Assembly: GCF_023700745.1 (NCBI RefSeq)
Contig: NZ_JAMPYG010000007.1
Span: 1-64,000, forward strand
Length of the DNA stretch: 64,000 bases
From: Rhodoferax sp.
Lineage (GTDB): Bacteria; Pseudomonadota; Gammaproteobacteria; Burkholderiales; Burkholderiaceae_C
Direction: 5' to 3'
A program made the translations under genes and the position numbers. Shown here in pieces: positions 1-11,176 of the stretch (positions are counted from its first letter, which is position 1; the number at the start of each line of letters is the position of its first letter). The notes under the pieces were generated by a model. It did not search any database. It worked only from the letters and a program-made list of their open reading frames with translations, and had not been told where the DNA came from.

Positions 1-102
1 GCCCGCTTTGCGCTGGGCTTTTTCTTTCAGTTTCTCTTCTTTTTTCTTCTTCTTTGCCAGTTCTTTCTGACGCTTTTCGTAGCCGTAATTAGGTGTTGCC
101 AA
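1..102 (-). CDS. Small lysine-rich protein, N-terminal part (cut by window start)
   Basis: Only the first 34 codons are in the window and the frame runs off the left edge. The only usable start is a TTG at 102, because an in-frame stop lies four codons upstream. The visible peptide begins MATPNYGYEKRQKEL and continues as an almost purely Lys/Glu/Ala stretch, so it should be a charged helix. Small proteins with this kind of N-terminus recur in Burkholderiales as conserved hypotheticals, to my recollection; no function is known to me. The ribosome-binding site is weak. The gene would be transcribed in the same direction as the metC-ndk series upstream of it. Confidence 0.5.
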   Translation of the reverse strand, partial: MATPNYGYEKRQKELAKKKKKEEKLKEKAQRKAG

Positions 103-177
103 GTTGTGCTTTCAAGTTAATGCCCTGATTTTAGCCGCCCGGGCGAGGTTAGCCAGCATGGCAGACCACAACGAAAC

Positions 178-1383
178 TCAAACGACCTGTTGCAAGGCTT
201 GCAACAGGTCGTTTTGCAAGTCTGCTGCAGACTCCAGGCCAATGGAAAACCGAACCAGCGCGCCCCGCTCCAGATGCGCCGGCCATTTGGAACGCATGGT
301 ATCGAGCTGGTAAGGCATGACCAGACTCATGGGGCCGCCCCAACTGTAGCCAATCTTGAATAATTGCAAGGCATCGCAAAAAGCATCCACCTGGGCCTGG
401 CTGTAGTCCGGCTTGAAGATCACGCTGAACAAGCCAGCCGCCGCCCCCAGGCCGGTGCCACACAATGCCTGCCATTGCGCATGGCCGGGCGACTGCGGCA
501 AAGCCGGATGCAGAACCTGGGCAAATTCATCGCGCTTCTGGCACCAATGGGCCAGCGCACGGGTGCTTTCATCGTGCTGCCGGTAGCGCAGCGACAGGCT
601 GGGCAATGCCCGCAACACGCTCTCGGCATCGTTGGCGGCAACCCCGAGCCCGAGGCGCATGTGGCACAGCTTGAGCTGCATGTGCAAGCGTTGATCGGTG
701 GTGATGACACTGCCCATCAGGACATCGCCGCCACCGCTGGGGTATTTGGTCAGGGCGTGTACGGATATATCAACCGCCAACGGTGGCAGCTGACCCGGCT
801 GAAGGTCAAACGGCTTGAAGGCCAGACCCGCACCCCAGGTATTGTCCAGCGCACAGGGCACACCTGCCGCCTTGCACAGGCGTACCTGCGCACAAAGATC
901 AGGAAACTCCAGCGTGACCGAGCCCGCCGCTTCCAGCCACATCAATCTGGTTTGAGGCGAAATTTTGGCGGCCAGGTCGGCGGGGTCCATCGGGTCGAAA
1001 TACCGGTGACGAATGCCCCAATGCGCCAACTCGCCCTCTGCCAGGGCTTTGGACGGGCCATAGGCGTTGTCTGGAATGAGCACCTCATCACCGCTCCTGA
1101 GCAAAGCCAGGTTGACCGTCGCAATGGCCGCCAGACCACTGGGCACCAACAGACATTGGGTACCGCCCTCGAGCGTGCCAAGACGCTCTTCCAGGGTGTA
1201 GGTGGTCGGCGTGCCGTGCAAACCGTAGGTGTAGGCAGATTTGTCTTTCCACTCAAACTGGCGCATGGCAGCCACATTCGGGAAAAACACCGTGGAGGCT
1301 TTGAAAACCCCCGGCTGTGGTGCGGCGAACCCTGATGGTGGCTGGTAAGGGTGGTGAATCAGGTTGGTGGTAATGTCAGCCAT
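178..1383 (-). CDS. metC: Cystathionine beta-lyase (PLP-dependent)
   Basis: 401-residue enzyme of the Cys/Met metabolism PLP family, which cleaves cystathionine to homocysteine, pyruvate and ammonia in methionine synthesis. The PLP-binding lysine is expected at about K213 in the motif SVHALTKYPSGGGDVLMG. The upstream PSGLAAI and ALDNTWGAG motifs are also family-typical, and the length is normal. The start is ATG at 1383, 18 bp downstream of the phosphoribosyltransferase stop, so it is probably the last gene of the long minus-strand series. The last ten sense codons are folded into a perfect 15-bp inverted repeat (separate entry). A cystathionine gamma-lyase or synthase role cannot be excluded by sequence alone, but the HxLTKYxSGGxD form fits beta-lyases best. 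Confidence 0.88.
   Translation of the reverse strand: MADITTNLIHHPYQPPSGFAAPQPGVFKASTVFFPNVAAMRQFEWKDKSAYTYGLHGTPTTYTLEERLGTLEGGTQCLLVPSGLAAIATVNLALLRSGDEVLIPDNAYGPSKALAEGELAHWGIRHRYFDPMDPADLAAKISPQTRLMWLEAAGSVTLEFPDLCAQVRLCKAAGVPCALDNTWGAGLAFKPFDLQPGQLPPLAVDISVHALTKYPSGGGDVLMGSVITTDQRLHMQLKLCHMRLGLGVAANDAESVLRALPSLSLRYRQHDESTRALAHWCQKRDEFAQVLHPALPQSPGHAQWQALCGTGLGAAAGLFSVIFKPDYSQAQVDAFCDALQLFKIGYSWGGPMSLVMPYQLDTMRSKWPAHLERGALVRFSIGLESAADLQNDLLQALQQVV
181..213 (-). repeat. Perfect 15-bp inverted repeat in the 3' end of metC
   Basis: Bases 181-195 and 199-213 are exact reverse complements separated by three bases. In the metC transcript this is a 15-bp stem with a 3-nt loop ending on the base before the TGA stop codon. 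No clear uridine tract follows, so it is not a canonical intrinsic terminator. It may mark the transcript 3' end or protect it from exonucleases. Confidence 0.7.
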
Positions 1384-1401
1384 GGCAGCAAACCGTGTGG
1401 G

Positions 1402-1926
1402 TCAAACACTCCACTTTTTGATCAGTTGCTCCGGCCGCAAGCTGTCGTAGCTCTCAAAAGGCTGGTGAATCCACGGGTTGGTCGGTAAAAACTCGACCGA
1501 GTAATCGGGCGTGAACCTGGAGATCGCCTTGGTCCAGATCACCGCACTGCGCAGCTCGGTGATCGGTTTGTAATTATTTCTGAGTTGATCTATCACGGCA
1601 TGAAGCGTCAGGCCAGAATCTGCCAGGTCATCGACCAGCAACACCTTGCCGGCGATCTCGCCCTTGGGCGTGGTGATGTAGTGGGCGATGTCAAGGTTGC
1701 CCTGCTGCGTGCCCGACCCGGCACGGTAGGAACTGGTGGACATGATGGCCAGCGGCTTGTCAAAGACGCGCGACAGGATGTCGCCGGGGCGCATGCCACC
1801 GCGTGCGAGGCAAAGAATGGTGTCGAATTCCCAGCCGGACTGAAAAATCTTGATCGCCAGTTTTTCAATCAGGCCATGGTACTCGTCATAGCTCACGTAC
1901 AGGTGCTTGCCGTCTTCTGTCAACAT
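1402..1926 (-). CDS. Phosphoribosyltransferase (Gpt/Hpt-like)
   Basis: 174-residue type I phosphoribosyltransferase. The PRPP-binding motif VLLVDDLADSGLTL lies at about residues 95-108, and a CLARGGMRPGD segment at 39-49 is the pyrophosphate-binding loop region. I place the start at ATG 1926, with AAGGGG five bases upstream, rather than at a TTG 27 bases further out that lacks such a site. The family moves a ribose-5-phosphate from PRPP onto a purine base. Lying directly downstream of purA (66-bp gap), a purine-salvage role (xanthine/guanine or hypoxanthine) is the natural guess, but base specificity cannot be read from the sequence. Confidence 0.82.
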   Translation of the reverse strand: MLTEDGKHLYVSYDEYHGLIEKLAIKIFQSGWEFDTILCLARGGMRPGDILSRVFDKPLAIMSTSSYRAGSGTQQGNLDIAHYITTPKGEIAGKVLLVDDLADSGLTLHAVIDQLRNNYKPITELRSAVIWTKAISRFTPDYSVEFLPTNPWIHQPFESYDSLRPEQLIKKWSV

Positions 1927-1992
1927 AAATGCCCCTTGAATAATCGTTGTCAACGTGGATCGGATGTCAATGGAAAGGTGTCTGGTTCAGCA

Positions 1993-3381
<1,389 letters not shown>

Positions 3382-3389
3382 CTATAGTT

Positions 3390-4541
3390 TCAATGCTTGG
3401 CCTGAACAACCCAATGCCCGGCAGCTTCAATCAGCTCGCGGTCGCAATGGAACTCATCAACTTCACTCTCATGGCCTGGCAACACACAGACCACAATTTC
3501 ACCCCGTGCGCGCAACGCGGCAATCGCGGCGTTGAGACTCGCATCGTCGCGCCAGGGAGCGCGAACGGCAGCCTGCAAGGCCCGCGGCGCCACCACCGCC
3601 ACCAATGCCTTGAGGTCGAGACTGAAACCTGCCGCAGGCCGATTACGACCAAATACAGCGCCCACCTCGTCATAACGCCCCCCACGCACCAGGGCGTCGC
3701 TGGCACCTGGCGCGTACATGGCAAAACGAACCCCGGTGTAATACGCGTAACCACGCAAATCCGCCAAATCAAAGCTGAGTTTGGCAGCCGGCAGGTGCTG
3801 CGCCAATTGCCGCAAGCTTTGCAACGCGTCATACACCGCGGGCAAAGGCGGCAGGACTTTTTCAGCCTCCACCAGGACGCGTTCGTCGCCATAGAGCTGC
3901 ACCAGGGCCAGCAAGCCCTGGCGGACCTGATCAGGCAGATCGCGGGTGAGCACACGCAATTCGGCACTGTCTTTGGCAGCAAGCGCCGCGTGCACATCAG
4001 CCAGCCGGGCTGTGTTCAGACCTCCCCCTGAGAGCAGGGCCTTGACCAGTCGGGCATCTGCCAGATCGATACCCGGGGCTTGCACCTTGGCCGCCTTGAG
4101 GCAGTCAAAGGCCAGTGTCAGGATCTCGATGTCAGCTTCCAGACCTGCATGGCCGTAAATTTCCGCGCCCAATTGCAAAGGCTCGCGCGTGGCATGGGGT
4201 GCACTGGCACGCGTATGCAGCACCGGACCGCAATAACACAGGCGGGTAACCCCGGCACGATTGAGCAAATGGGCGTCGATGCGCGCGACTTGGGGCGTGC
4301 TATCGGCGCGCAAACCCATCATGCGACCCGAAAGCTGGTCAACCAACTTGAAGGTTTGCAGGTCAAGCGCGGAACCGGCACCCGTCAACAGGGATTCGAG
4401 ATGTTCCAGCAACGGCGGCATGACCAGTTCGTAGCCATAGCTGCGTGCGGTATCGAGCAAGTCGCGGCGAAGTTCTTCGATGTGACGGGCCTCGGAAGGC
4501 AGGACATCGGCAATGTGATCCGGCAGAACCCAAGCGGACAT
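3390..4541 (-). CDS. hisZ: ATP phosphoribosyltransferase regulatory subunit HisZ
   Basis: 383-residue HisRS-like paralogue that binds the short form of HisG and confers activity and histidine feedback on the first step of histidine synthesis. It contains class II synthetase-like motifs ([14 protein letters not shown], motif 2-like; GRYDEVG near the C-terminal half) but lacks the anticodon-binding domain found in hisS of this window. I choose ATG 4541 ([15 protein letters not shown]), which matches the family N-terminus. A TTG at 4583 in the same frame would add 14 residues without family support. No strong Shine-Dalgarno is visible. The partner hisG is not in the window. Confidence 0.92.
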   Translation of the reverse strand: MSAWVLPDHIADVLPSEARHIEELRRDLLDTARSYGYELVMPPLLEHLESLLTGAGSALDLQTFKLVDQLSGRMMGLRADSTPQVARIDAHLLNRAGVTRLCYCGPVLHTRASAPHATREPLQLGAEIYGHAGLEADIEILTLAFDCLKAAKVQAPGIDLADARLVKALLSGGGLNTARLADVHAALAAKDSAELRVLTRDLPDQVRQGLLALVQLYGDERVLVEAEKVLPPLPAVYDALQSLRQLAQHLPAAKLSFDLADLRGYAYYTGVRFAMYAPGASDALVRGGRYDEVGAVFGRNRPAAGFSLDLKALVAVVAPRALQAAVRAPWRDDASLNAAIAALRARGEIVVCVLPGHESEVDEFHCDRELIEAAGHWVVQAKH

Positions 4542-4575
4542 GAGAAGATGAGGGGCTGTTAAATAGGTGATTTTA

Positions 4576-4591
4576 CCGGGCAAAAGCCCGG
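4576..4591 (-). other. Short GC-rich hairpin between DUF2065 gene and hisZ
   Basis: CCGGGC at 4576-4581 and GCCCGG at 4586-4591 form a perfect 6-bp stem around a 4-base loop in the 57-bp gap between the two genes. On the minus strand it is followed by TAAAAT rather than a T run. It may be an RNA processing or weak attenuation site rather than a terminator. Confidence 0.35.
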
Positions 4592-4598
4592 CATTTCT

Positions 4599-4787
4599 TC
4601 ACGCCAGCCACCAAATCAGTGCGACACCCAGCAACAGGCTGCACAAACCAAAGAATCGCAACTGGCCATCGCTGAGCTTGAGAATCTGGAGAAATGTCTG
4701 GCGCCAGGTGCCCGGCGACACGAAAGGCATGAAGCCTTCAATCAGCAGCACCAATGCCATGGCCAACCAAAAGATGGTGCTGTCCAA
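4599..4787 (-). CDS. DUF2065 (YjeT-like) small inner-membrane protein
   Basis: 62-residue protein with two predicted membrane helices (about residues 5-25 and 43-61) joined by a short loop with the family-typical GFMPFVSPGTWRQ stretch. DUF2065/YjeT proteins sit next to hflC in many proteobacteria; their function is not established. It begins 14 bp after hflC and lies before hisZ. The conserved position supports a role linked to HflKC or membrane protease control, but that is inference from neighbourhood only. Confidence 0.85.
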   Translation of the reverse strand: MDSTIFWLAMALVLLIEGFMPFVSPGTWRQTFLQILKLSDGQLRFFGLCSLLLGVALIWWLA

Positions 4788-4801
4788 ACCAGCCTCCAGC
4801 T

Positions 4802-5698
4802 TTACTTTTTAGGGCTTGCCGTCACACCACCGCGCATGGACTTGAAAAACTCGGAACTCGACGGATCGAGCACCATCACGTCGCTCTTGTTGGCAAACGA
4901 CGCTTTGTAGGCATCCAGACTGCGGTAAAACTGGGCAAACTGGGGGTCGCGGCCAAACGCATCGGCGTACAGGCGTGCCGCCTCGGCATCGCCCTCACCC
5001 TTGAACTTCTGCGCGTCACGGTAGGCATTGGCCACGGTGATCTCGCGCTGGCGGTCAGCATCGGCACGAATCTTTTCACCTTCGGCAAAGCCGGTGGAGC
5101 GCAGCTCGTTGGCGACGCGCTTGCGCTCCGCCTCCATACGACGGTACACCGATTCGGTGATGGCATCCACATAGTCCACCCGGGTGATGCGCACGTCGAT
5201 CACATCCACACCCCAGGGCTTGGCGCCACGCACCTGGCTCAAAACTTCAGCCTTGACATCGTTCATCACTTCTTCTCGCTTGGCCGACAGCAGTTCCTTG
5301 ACGGTGCGTTTGTTCACTTCTTCCTGAAAGGCGTTGCGTACCACCCGATTGAGTTGGCTGACTCCGGCCGCCTCGGTAGTGCCGACGTTGCGGATGTACT
5401 CGGTGGGTTCGGAAATGCGCCAGCGCACGTACCAGTCAATCACAACCCGCTGCTTTTCCGCGGTCAGCACCGGTTCATTGTCGGTGCTGTCGAGTGTGAG
5501 CAGGCGCTTGTCGATGTAAGAGACATTCTGAAATGGCGGCGGCAATTTGAAATTCAAACCCGGCTCGGTGATCACTTCCTTGATCTGCCCCAAGGCCAAT
5601 ACCACGCCAAACTGGCGCTGATCCACCACAAAGAGCATCGAGCTGAGAATAGCCAGCGCAAAAAGGATGCTTGAAAAAATAAATCCTACGCGGTTCAT
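4802..5698 (-). CDS. hflC: HflC, SPFH-domain membrane protein
   Basis: 298 residues: one N-terminal membrane helix (about 5-25), then a periplasmic SPFH/band 7 domain beginning near VVDQRQFGVVLALG, followed by a long helical segment rich in Ala/Glu/Arg. HflC and HflK form the large cage that surrounds FtsH and modulates proteolysis of membrane proteins. The hflK stop is 9 bp upstream, so the two are co-translated in equal dose, as expected for the hetero-oligomer. The length is close to the family norm, and no key region is missing. Confidence 0.95.
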   Translation of the reverse strand: MNRVGFIFSSILFALAILSSMLFVVDQRQFGVVLALGQIKEVITEPGLNFKLPPPFQNVSYIDKRLLTLDSTDNEPVLTAEKQRVVIDWYVRWRISEPTEYIRNVGTTEAAGVSQLNRVVRNAFQEEVNKRTVKELLSAKREEVMNDVKAEVLSQVRGAKPWGVDVIDVRITRVDYVDAITESVYRRMEAERKRVANELRSTGFAEGEKIRADADRQREITVANAYRDAQKFKGEGDAEAARLYADAFGRDPQFAQFYRSLDAYKASFANKSDVMVLDPSSSEFFKSMRGGVTASPKK

Positions 5699-5707
5699 GC
5701 CAGGCTC

Positions 5708-7120
5708 CTATCGGGTTTCACGGGTACGGTCACGCGCCGCGTCACGGGCACGTGCATCCGTAATGGCAGCGGCGGCATTGGCCGGACTGGGCGTCGACGG
5801 CACAGGCACAGCAGCCGCGTCTTGCGCCACCTGCCCGGTCATCTGAATGAGTTTGTCAAGCGGCAAGTACAGCAGATTTGACCCCTGTTTGGAGTCCACC
5901 ATAATTTTGGTCACGCTGCTGTAAATTTGTTGCATGGCATCGATGTACATGCGGTCACGCGTGACCTGAGGCGCCTTCTGGTACTCGGCGAGCACCGATT
6001 TGAAACGTTGCGAGTCACCCTGGGCCTGCGCCACGATGCGGGACTTGTAGGCGTCTGCTTCTTCTTTCAGACGGGAGGCAGCACCCACGGCGCGTGGAAT
6101 CACGTCATTGGCGTAGGCCTGGGCCTCATTTTTGGCACGTTCGCGCTCTTGGCCGGCCTTCAGCACATCGTCGAACGCGGCTTGCACCTGTTCAGGCGGG
6201 CGTACACCCCCCTGTTGCAGGTTGATACCGACCACCTCAATCCCCACCTTGTAACGGTCCAGAATGGTTTGCATCATGGTCCGCACACGTGGCGCAATCT
6301 GATCGCGCTCTTCAGATAGCGCACTGTCCATCTTCATCTTGCCAACCACTTCGCGCACCGCCGTTTCAGCGGCCTGCACCACGGCATCGGCCGGGTTTTT
6401 GCTTTCAAACAAGAAAGCACGTGCATCGTTCAGCCGGTACTGCACGGCAAATTTGATCTCCACAATGTTCTCATCCTCGGTCAACATCGCCGACTCACGC
6501 AACCCGGTGGCCTTGATGACGACGTCACGGCCCACATCCACGGACCGGATCTGGGTCACGAAAACGAGTTCATGGCGTTGAATCGGATAAGGCAGGCGCC
6601 AATTGAAACCTGCACCCACCGTTGAGTTGTACTTGCCAAACTGGGTGATGACCGCCTGCTGACCTTCCTGCACAATGAAGAAGCCGGTACCGAGCCAGAT
6701 CAGGACCGCAACAACCGCCACCAGACCCACGCCAAGACCGGCGCTTTTCATATCGGGTTGAAAGCTGCCCCCGTTGTCACCACCAGAACCACCACCGCCA
6801 CGAATCGGCATCGGCCCCCGGCTGCCGCCTTTGACATTGCCAAACAGGCCGCCCAGTTTGCGATTGAAGTCACGCCACAACTCATCGAGATCAGGCGGTC
6901 CCTGGTTGGCACCACGCTTGGGGCCATGAGGGGCCTGATTGGGGGGGGGCGCATCGGGTGCTTGCTCCGGAGGCGGCTGGGCACCTTCGGAATCAGATGC
7001 ATCCGGTTTGTCATCGGAGCGGCCCCAGCGCGGGTCGTTCAGGTTGAACATGCCACGAAGTCGGGAAGGCAATAAAGCCAGACTAATAGTCGGTCGTTGA
7101 AGTTTCATCGAATCACTCAT
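5708..7120 (-). CDS. hflK: HflK, SPFH-domain membrane protein
   Basis: 470 residues from the first ATG. The layout is a Pro/Gly/Asp-rich cytoplasmic N-terminal region, one membrane helix (about residues 127-150, ending in FFIVQEGQQAVITQFG), then an SPFH domain and helical region pairing with HflC. The family usually begins close to the LNDPRWG motif, so the real start may be ATG 7051 (MFNLNDPRWG), giving 447 residues. No Shine-Dalgarno decides between them: GGAG lies 13 bases before ATG 7120. The coding strand carries a run of nine cytosines at 6941-6949 inside a proline codon stretch. The start lies two bases from the hflX stop, indicating coupling. Confidence 0.93.
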   Translation of the reverse strand: MSDSMKLQRPTISLALLPSRLRGMFNLNDPRWGRSDDKPDASDSEGAQPPPEQAPDAPPPNQAPHGPKRGANQGPPDLDELWRDFNRKLGGLFGNVKGGSRGPMPIRGGGGSGGDNGGSFQPDMKSAGLGVGLVAVVAVLIWLGTGFFIVQEGQQAVITQFGKYNSTVGAGFNWRLPYPIQRHELVFVTQIRSVDVGRDVVIKATGLRESAMLTEDENIVEIKFAVQYRLNDARAFLFESKNPADAVVQAAETAVREVVGKMKMDSALSEERDQIAPRVRTMMQTILDRYKVGIEVVGINLQQGGVRPPEQVQAAFDDVLKAGQERERAKNEAQAYANDVIPRAVGAASRLKEEADAYKSRIVAQAQGDSQRFKSVLAEYQKAPQVTRDRMYIDAMQQIYSSVTKIMVDSKQGSNLLYLPLDKLIQMTGQVAQDAAAVPVPSTPSPANAAAAITDARARDAARDRTRETR

Positions 7121-7122
7121 AT

Positions 7123-8325
7123 TTATTTTGGCTCCATTGTGCCGAAATCAGGGTCAGCCTCATGAGTCACATGGAAATCCGGCAGCAAAACCGGTGCCGT
7201 TTCAGGCACCTGAATCTTTTCAACCAGCATCTGGCGCAACTCGGCCACGCCGTCACCCGTTTGAGCACTCAGAAAGATGCGGGGGGTCGGTATCCCCGCC
7301 AAATCGTAGACATCCTGGACCGCATGGGGTCGCAGCGCGGGTTCAACCTGATCGAGCTTGTTGAAAACCAACACCTGGGGAATATCACCCGCGCCAATTT
7401 CAGACAACACGCGCTGCACCTCGGCAATTTGCTCAAGGTAACCGGAGCTGGAAAAATCAACCACATGCAGCAACAGATCAGCATCCACGGCTTCCTGCAA
7501 GGTTGCCTGAAAGGCATTGACCAGTCCGTGCGGCAGGTCACGAATAAATCCAACGGTATCAGACAAGGAAACGACGCGCCCGAGCTCACCCAGATACAAC
7601 TGCCGGGTGGTGGTATCCAGCGTGGCAAACAATTGGTCGGCTGCATAGACACGCGCCTTCACCAGGGCATTGAACAGCGTGGACTTGCCCGCGTTGGTAT
7701 AACCCACCAGCGAGATGTTGAAGGCGTCTCGTCGCTCGCGCTGGCGGCGCTGGGTCTGCCGTTGCCGCTTGACCTTGACAAGACGCTCCTTGATGCGCTT
7801 GATGCTGTCTGCAATCATGCGTCGGTCCAGCTCGATTTGCGATTCGCCCGGCCCCCCACGCATGCCAATGCCGCCACTTTGACGCTCCAGATGAGACCAT
7901 CGCCGCACCAGACGGGTACTCAGATACTGCAGGCGTGCCAGCTCGACTTGCAGCTTGCCCTCATGGCTGCGCGCGCGCTGGGCAAAAATCTGAAGGATCA
8001 GCAAGGTGCGGTCATTGACCGGAAGCTCAAGATGACGCTCCAGATTGCGCTGTTGCGCAGGGCTCAGGCTTTGGTCAAACAAGATTTCCTGCACGCCCAA
8101 TTGATTCGCAAGTTGCTTGATTTCGTCAGCTTTGCCGCTGCCAATGAAAAGTGCGGCGTCCGGGGCCTTGCGTTTGCAAGTGATGCGCGCAACCGGCGTC
8201 AAGCCGGCAGTCTGAGCCAGCAGACCTAGTTCTTCGAGTTGAGCATCAAAAAATGGAAGACCGAAATCGACCCCCACCAGCAAGGTTGGGGTGATCTGGC
8301 GATCAGACTGCTGCAGGTTGTTCAC
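7123..8325 (-). CDS. hflX: GTPase HflX
   Basis: About 400 residues. An N-terminal HflX domain and coiled region containing [12 protein letters not shown] precede a G domain with the P-loop [13 protein letters not shown], switch [15 protein letters not shown] and NKLD. HflX binds the 50S subunit and splits or rescues stalled ribosomes. The start is uncertain. I choose GTG 8325 ([10 protein letters not shown]), which overlaps the hfq 3' end by 23 bp and would be translated by coupling. AGAGG abuts it too closely to be a normal ribosome-binding site. A TTG at 8364 is the alternative. The hfq-hflX-hflK-hflC order is the conserved proteobacterial one. Confidence 0.92.
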   Translation of the reverse strand: MNNLQQSDRQITPTLLVGVDFGLPFFDAQLEELGLLAQTAGLTPVARITCKRKAPDAALFIGSGKADEIKQLANQLGVQEILFDQSLSPAQQRNLERHLELPVNDRTLLILQIFAQRARSHEGKLQVELARLQYLSTRLVRRWSHLERQSGGIGMRGGPGESQIELDRRMIADSIKRIKERLVKVKRQRQTQRRQRERRDAFNISLVGYTNAGKSTLFNALVKARVYAADQLFATLDTTTRQLYLGELGRVVSLSDTVGFIRDLPHGLVNAFQATLQEAVDADLLLHVVDFSSSGYLEQIAEVQRVLSEIGAGDIPQVLVFNKLDQVEPALRPHAVQDVYDLAGIPTPRIFLSAQTGDGVAELRQMLVEKIQVPETAPVLLPDFHVTHEADPDFGTMEPK

Positions 8326-8551
8326 CCTCTGTCGCTGAAAAATTGACGGCCCGTCCGGGCACAATGGTGGAAATGGCGTGTTTGTAGACCATTTGTGTCA
8401 CGGTGTTGCGCAACAGGACCACATACTGATCGAACGACTCAATTTGACCTTGTAGCTTGATGCCATTGACCAGATAAATTGACACCGGAACATGCTCCCG
8501 ACGCAAAGTGTTCAGAAATGGATCTTGCAAGAGTTGGCCTTTGTTATTCAC
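8303..8551 (-). CDS. hfq: RNA chaperone Hfq
   Basis: 82-residue Sm-like hexameric RNA chaperone that pairs small RNAs with mRNAs. Sm1 ([26 protein letters not shown]) and Sm2 ([11 protein letters not shown]) are intact, with the lateral and proximal RNA-binding residues QDPFLN, Y and KH visible. The start is GTG 8551: ACGGAGAA lies seven bases upstream and the protein then begins [15 protein letters not shown], the family N-terminus. An upstream ATG at 8608 would add a 19-residue non-family extension. The short C-terminal tail ends in EGEQPAAV. Its 3' end overlaps hflX. Confidence 0.96.
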   Translation of the reverse strand: MNNKGQLLQDPFLNTLRREHVPVSIYLVNGIKLQGQIESFDQYVVLLRNTVTQMVYKHAISTIVPGRAVNFSATEGEQPAAV

Positions 8552-8669
8552 GATATTCTCCGTGTTTGGAAATTTAAGAAGGGGTGACGATAACACAGCA
8601 CCATCCAATATCCTGGCTTCGCGGATCTAATTCCTCACGAAGTCCAGCGCCACCCGAAAAGCAGCTTGA

Positions 8670-10007
8670 TCAGGCGACCTTGTCGGCAAACGGGTTGCTG
8701 GAAGTCTTCATCTCAATGCGCAGCGGCGTGCCCACCAGATCGAATTCCTTGCGAAAACGTCCTTCCAGAAACCGTTTGTAGGCATCGGTCACGTGCTCCA
8801 AGGAATTGCCATGGATCACGATGACCGGCGGATTCATGCCGCCCTGGTGGGCATAGCGCAATTTTGGCCGAAACATACCTGATCGTTGCGGACTTTGAAA
8901 TTGCACCGCCTCAAGCAACAAGCGTGTCAGCACCGGGGTCGACATCTTGCAGGTGGCCGCCTTGTAAGCCTGCGCAATGGAAGCCCACAAAGGCCCCAGA
9001 CCCTGGCGCTTTTGCGCCGAGATGAAATGCATATTGGCAAACTTCAAGAAAGGCAGGCGGGTCTCAACCGAGCGCTTGACCAGTTCGCGTTGGTAGTCGT
9101 CCACTGCATCCCATTTGTTGACGGCCAGCACCACAGCGCGGCCGTTTTCAAGAATATAGCCGGCAATGTGCGCGTCCTGGTCAGTGACCCCCTGGGTCGC
9201 ATCGATCAGCAGCAACACCACGTGGGCCGACTCAATCGCCTGCAGGGTCTTCACCACCGAGAATTTTTCAATGGCCTCAAAGATCTTGCCGCGCCGACGC
9301 AGGCCAGCGGTATCAATCAATTCAAACTTCTGACCATTGCGTTCAAACGGCACTGAAATCGCATCGCGCGTGGTACCCGGCAAGTCAAATGCGACCAGAC
9401 GCTCTTCGCCCAGCCAGACATTGATCAGGGTTGATTTGCCCACATTCGGCCGGCCAGCCACAGCCAGTTTGATGACACCAGGTTGCTCGGCTTCCTGGAT
9501 CTCATCTTCGCCTGGCTGCAGCGGCAACAAGGCCCGATCAAGCAACTCGCGGATGCCCTGCCCGTGGGCCGCTGACACCGCAAGAACTTCACCAAATCCG
9601 AGTTCATAAAACTCGACCAGTTGGCTGCCAGCCACCATGCCTTCGGCCTTGTTGGCAACCATGACGCAGGGTTTGCCCAGACGCCGCAGGTAGTTGGCAA
9701 TGTCGTGATCCTGCGCCGAAACACCGGCACGCGCATCCACCACAAAAATCACCACATCCGCCTCGGCCACCGCCTGGCGCGTTTGTTTGGCCATCTCCTT
9801 GTAGATACCGGCGCTGGCATCGGGCTCGAAACCACCCGTGTCAATCACGATGTATTCGTACTTGCCCAGTTTGCCATTGCCGTAATGCCGATCACGCGTC
9901 AAACCCGCAAAATCTGCCACGATGGCATCGCGCGTTTTGGTCAGACGATTGAACAACGTCGATTTGCCAACGTTGGGTCGCCCGACCAATGCCAATACAG
10001 GTTTCAT
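8670..10007 (-). CDS. der: Ribosome biogenesis GTPase Der (EngA)
   Basis: 445-residue tandem GTPase needed for 50S maturation. Two G domains are obvious: [12 protein letters not shown] near residue 8 and a second [11 protein letters not shown] near residue 180. Each is followed by DTxG and NKxD-type motifs (NKAEG, NKWD). The C-terminal KH-like domain includes [16 protein letters not shown]. Length is normal. The stop lies 118 bp before the chosen hfq start and the ATG lies 27 bp after bamB. Confidence 0.97.
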   Translation of the reverse strand: MKPVLALVGRPNVGKSTLFNRLTKTRDAIVADFAGLTRDRHYGNGKLGKYEYIVIDTGGFEPDASAGIYKEMAKQTRQAVAEADVVIFVVDARAGVSAQDHDIANYLRRLGKPCVMVANKAEGMVAGSQLVEFYELGFGEVLAVSAAHGQGIRELLDRALLPLQPGEDEIQEAEQPGVIKLAVAGRPNVGKSTLINVWLGEERLVAFDLPGTTRDAISVPFERNGQKFELIDTAGLRRRGKIFEAIEKFSVVKTLQAIESAHVVLLLIDATQGVTDQDAHIAGYILENGRAVVLAVNKWDAVDDYQRELVKRSVETRLPFLKFANMHFISAQKRQGLGPLWASIAQAYKAATCKMSTPVLTRLLLEAVQFQSPQRSGMFRPKLRYAHQGGMNPPVIVIHGNSLEHVTDAYKRFLEGRFRKEFDLVGTPLRIEMKTSSNPFADKVA

Positions 10008-10034
10008 GCCGTGATATCCGTGAAGGAATCCGTG

Positions 10035-11171
10035 TTATTCAGGTTGGAAACCATAAACACCCCCCTGTCGCGTGACCACCACCAGGGTGTCAGCCGCCAC
10101 CACCGGCGTCACACGGATCGGCGAGCCATCCGTTGCCAGACGGGTCAATGGCGTGCCGTCGGCACGAGACAAAAAGTGCACCAGCCCCGTGGCATCACCG
10201 AGTACCACCGAGCGCCCCAACACCAGCGGTGCACTGAGGTCACGGTAGCGCAGGCGATCGGATGTCCAGACCGGTTCACCGTTGCTGCGTCGCCAGGCCA
10301 GCACGCGACCATCACCTTCCACCCCGTAAACCTGTAGTTCATCGCCCTGCAAACCCACAGCACCCGCCGCTGCACGCTTCCATATAGCGGCACCACGCTG
10401 CGTATCGACACAGCCCACGGCGGACTGGAAAGCGCGCACGCAGATCTCATTGGACTGTCGGCTGAAACCGCTCACCAGATCCACCAGTCGTTCAATGTCG
10501 TTGGTACCTCGCGGCGTGGCCAGCGCCACATCCCACACGGTGTTGCCATTGAGCGGATTCATGCCAACCAAACGACCTGACAGTCCGGCCACCAGGGTAT
10601 TGCCGACTGCCGTCAGGATGCCCGCCTGGCGCAACACCAGCGCCTCACCGGGACGCTGCTGCTGCCAAAGCTTGCGACCGCTTCTGGCATCAAATGCCGC
10701 TACGCTGCGGTCGGCACCCAGTACAAAGACCCGCTCCCCGGCCACCAGCGGTGCGGTGAAAACCTGCGTGGTCAATGCCGCACGCCAAATGACTTGGTCA
10801 GCGGCAAGCACCACCAATTCGTTGTCACGGGTGACAACGGCGTTCCAGCGACCGTCACTGCCCACGCCGGCGGCAATCGGTGCGCCGACCGGGGTACGCC
10901 ACAACACGGCGCCGCTGCGTGCATCAAGCGAAAGAACGGCACCATCCGCAGCCGCAAGAGCCACCGTGTGGCCAACGACCTTGACCTGCAAAGGAAAATC
11001 CACCGGCGCAATTTTGCTGCTCCAGGCGGTACGCACCCCGAGCAGGGCCGGGTTGGCACCCAAATCAGCCGGCTTGAGCGCATCGGTGCTGCTGGCACAG
11101 GCGGACAATACGGCCACCAGCAACACCAACAGGGTGCGCCGCAATGTCGCCACCGAATAAAGATTTGCCAT
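10035..11171 (-). CDS. bamB: Outer membrane assembly lipoprotein BamB
   Basis: 378-residue lipoprotein of the BAM complex. A signal peptide ends in the lipobox LSAC with the lipidated cysteine at about residue 25. The rest consists of repeated PQQ-type beta-propeller blades (recurring DARSG..LW and VGxG-type turns). BamB binds BamA in the periplasm and aids beta-barrel insertion. Its position between der and the YfgM-like gene is the standard proteobacterial arrangement. bamD, another complex member, is also in this window at 20.8 kb, on the other strand. Confidence 0.94.
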   Translation of the reverse strand: MANLYSVATLRRTLLVLLVAVLSACASSTDALKPADLGANPALLGVRTAWSSKIAPVDFPLQVKVVGHTVALAAADGAVLSLDARSGAVLWRTPVGAPIAAGVGSDGRWNAVVTRDNELVVLAADQVIWRAALTTQVFTAPLVAGERVFVLGADRSVAAFDARSGRKLWQQQRPGEALVLRQAGILTAVGNTLVAGLSGRLVGMNPLNGNTVWDVALATPRGTNDIERLVDLVSGFSRQSNEICVRAFQSAVGCVDTQRGAAIWKRAAAGAVGLQGDELQVYGVEGDGRVLAWRRSNGEPVWTSDRLRYRDLSAPLVLGRSVVLGDATGLVHFLSRADGTPLTRLATDGSPIRVTPVVAADTLVVVTRQGGVYGFQPE

Positions 11172-11176
11172 GATTT

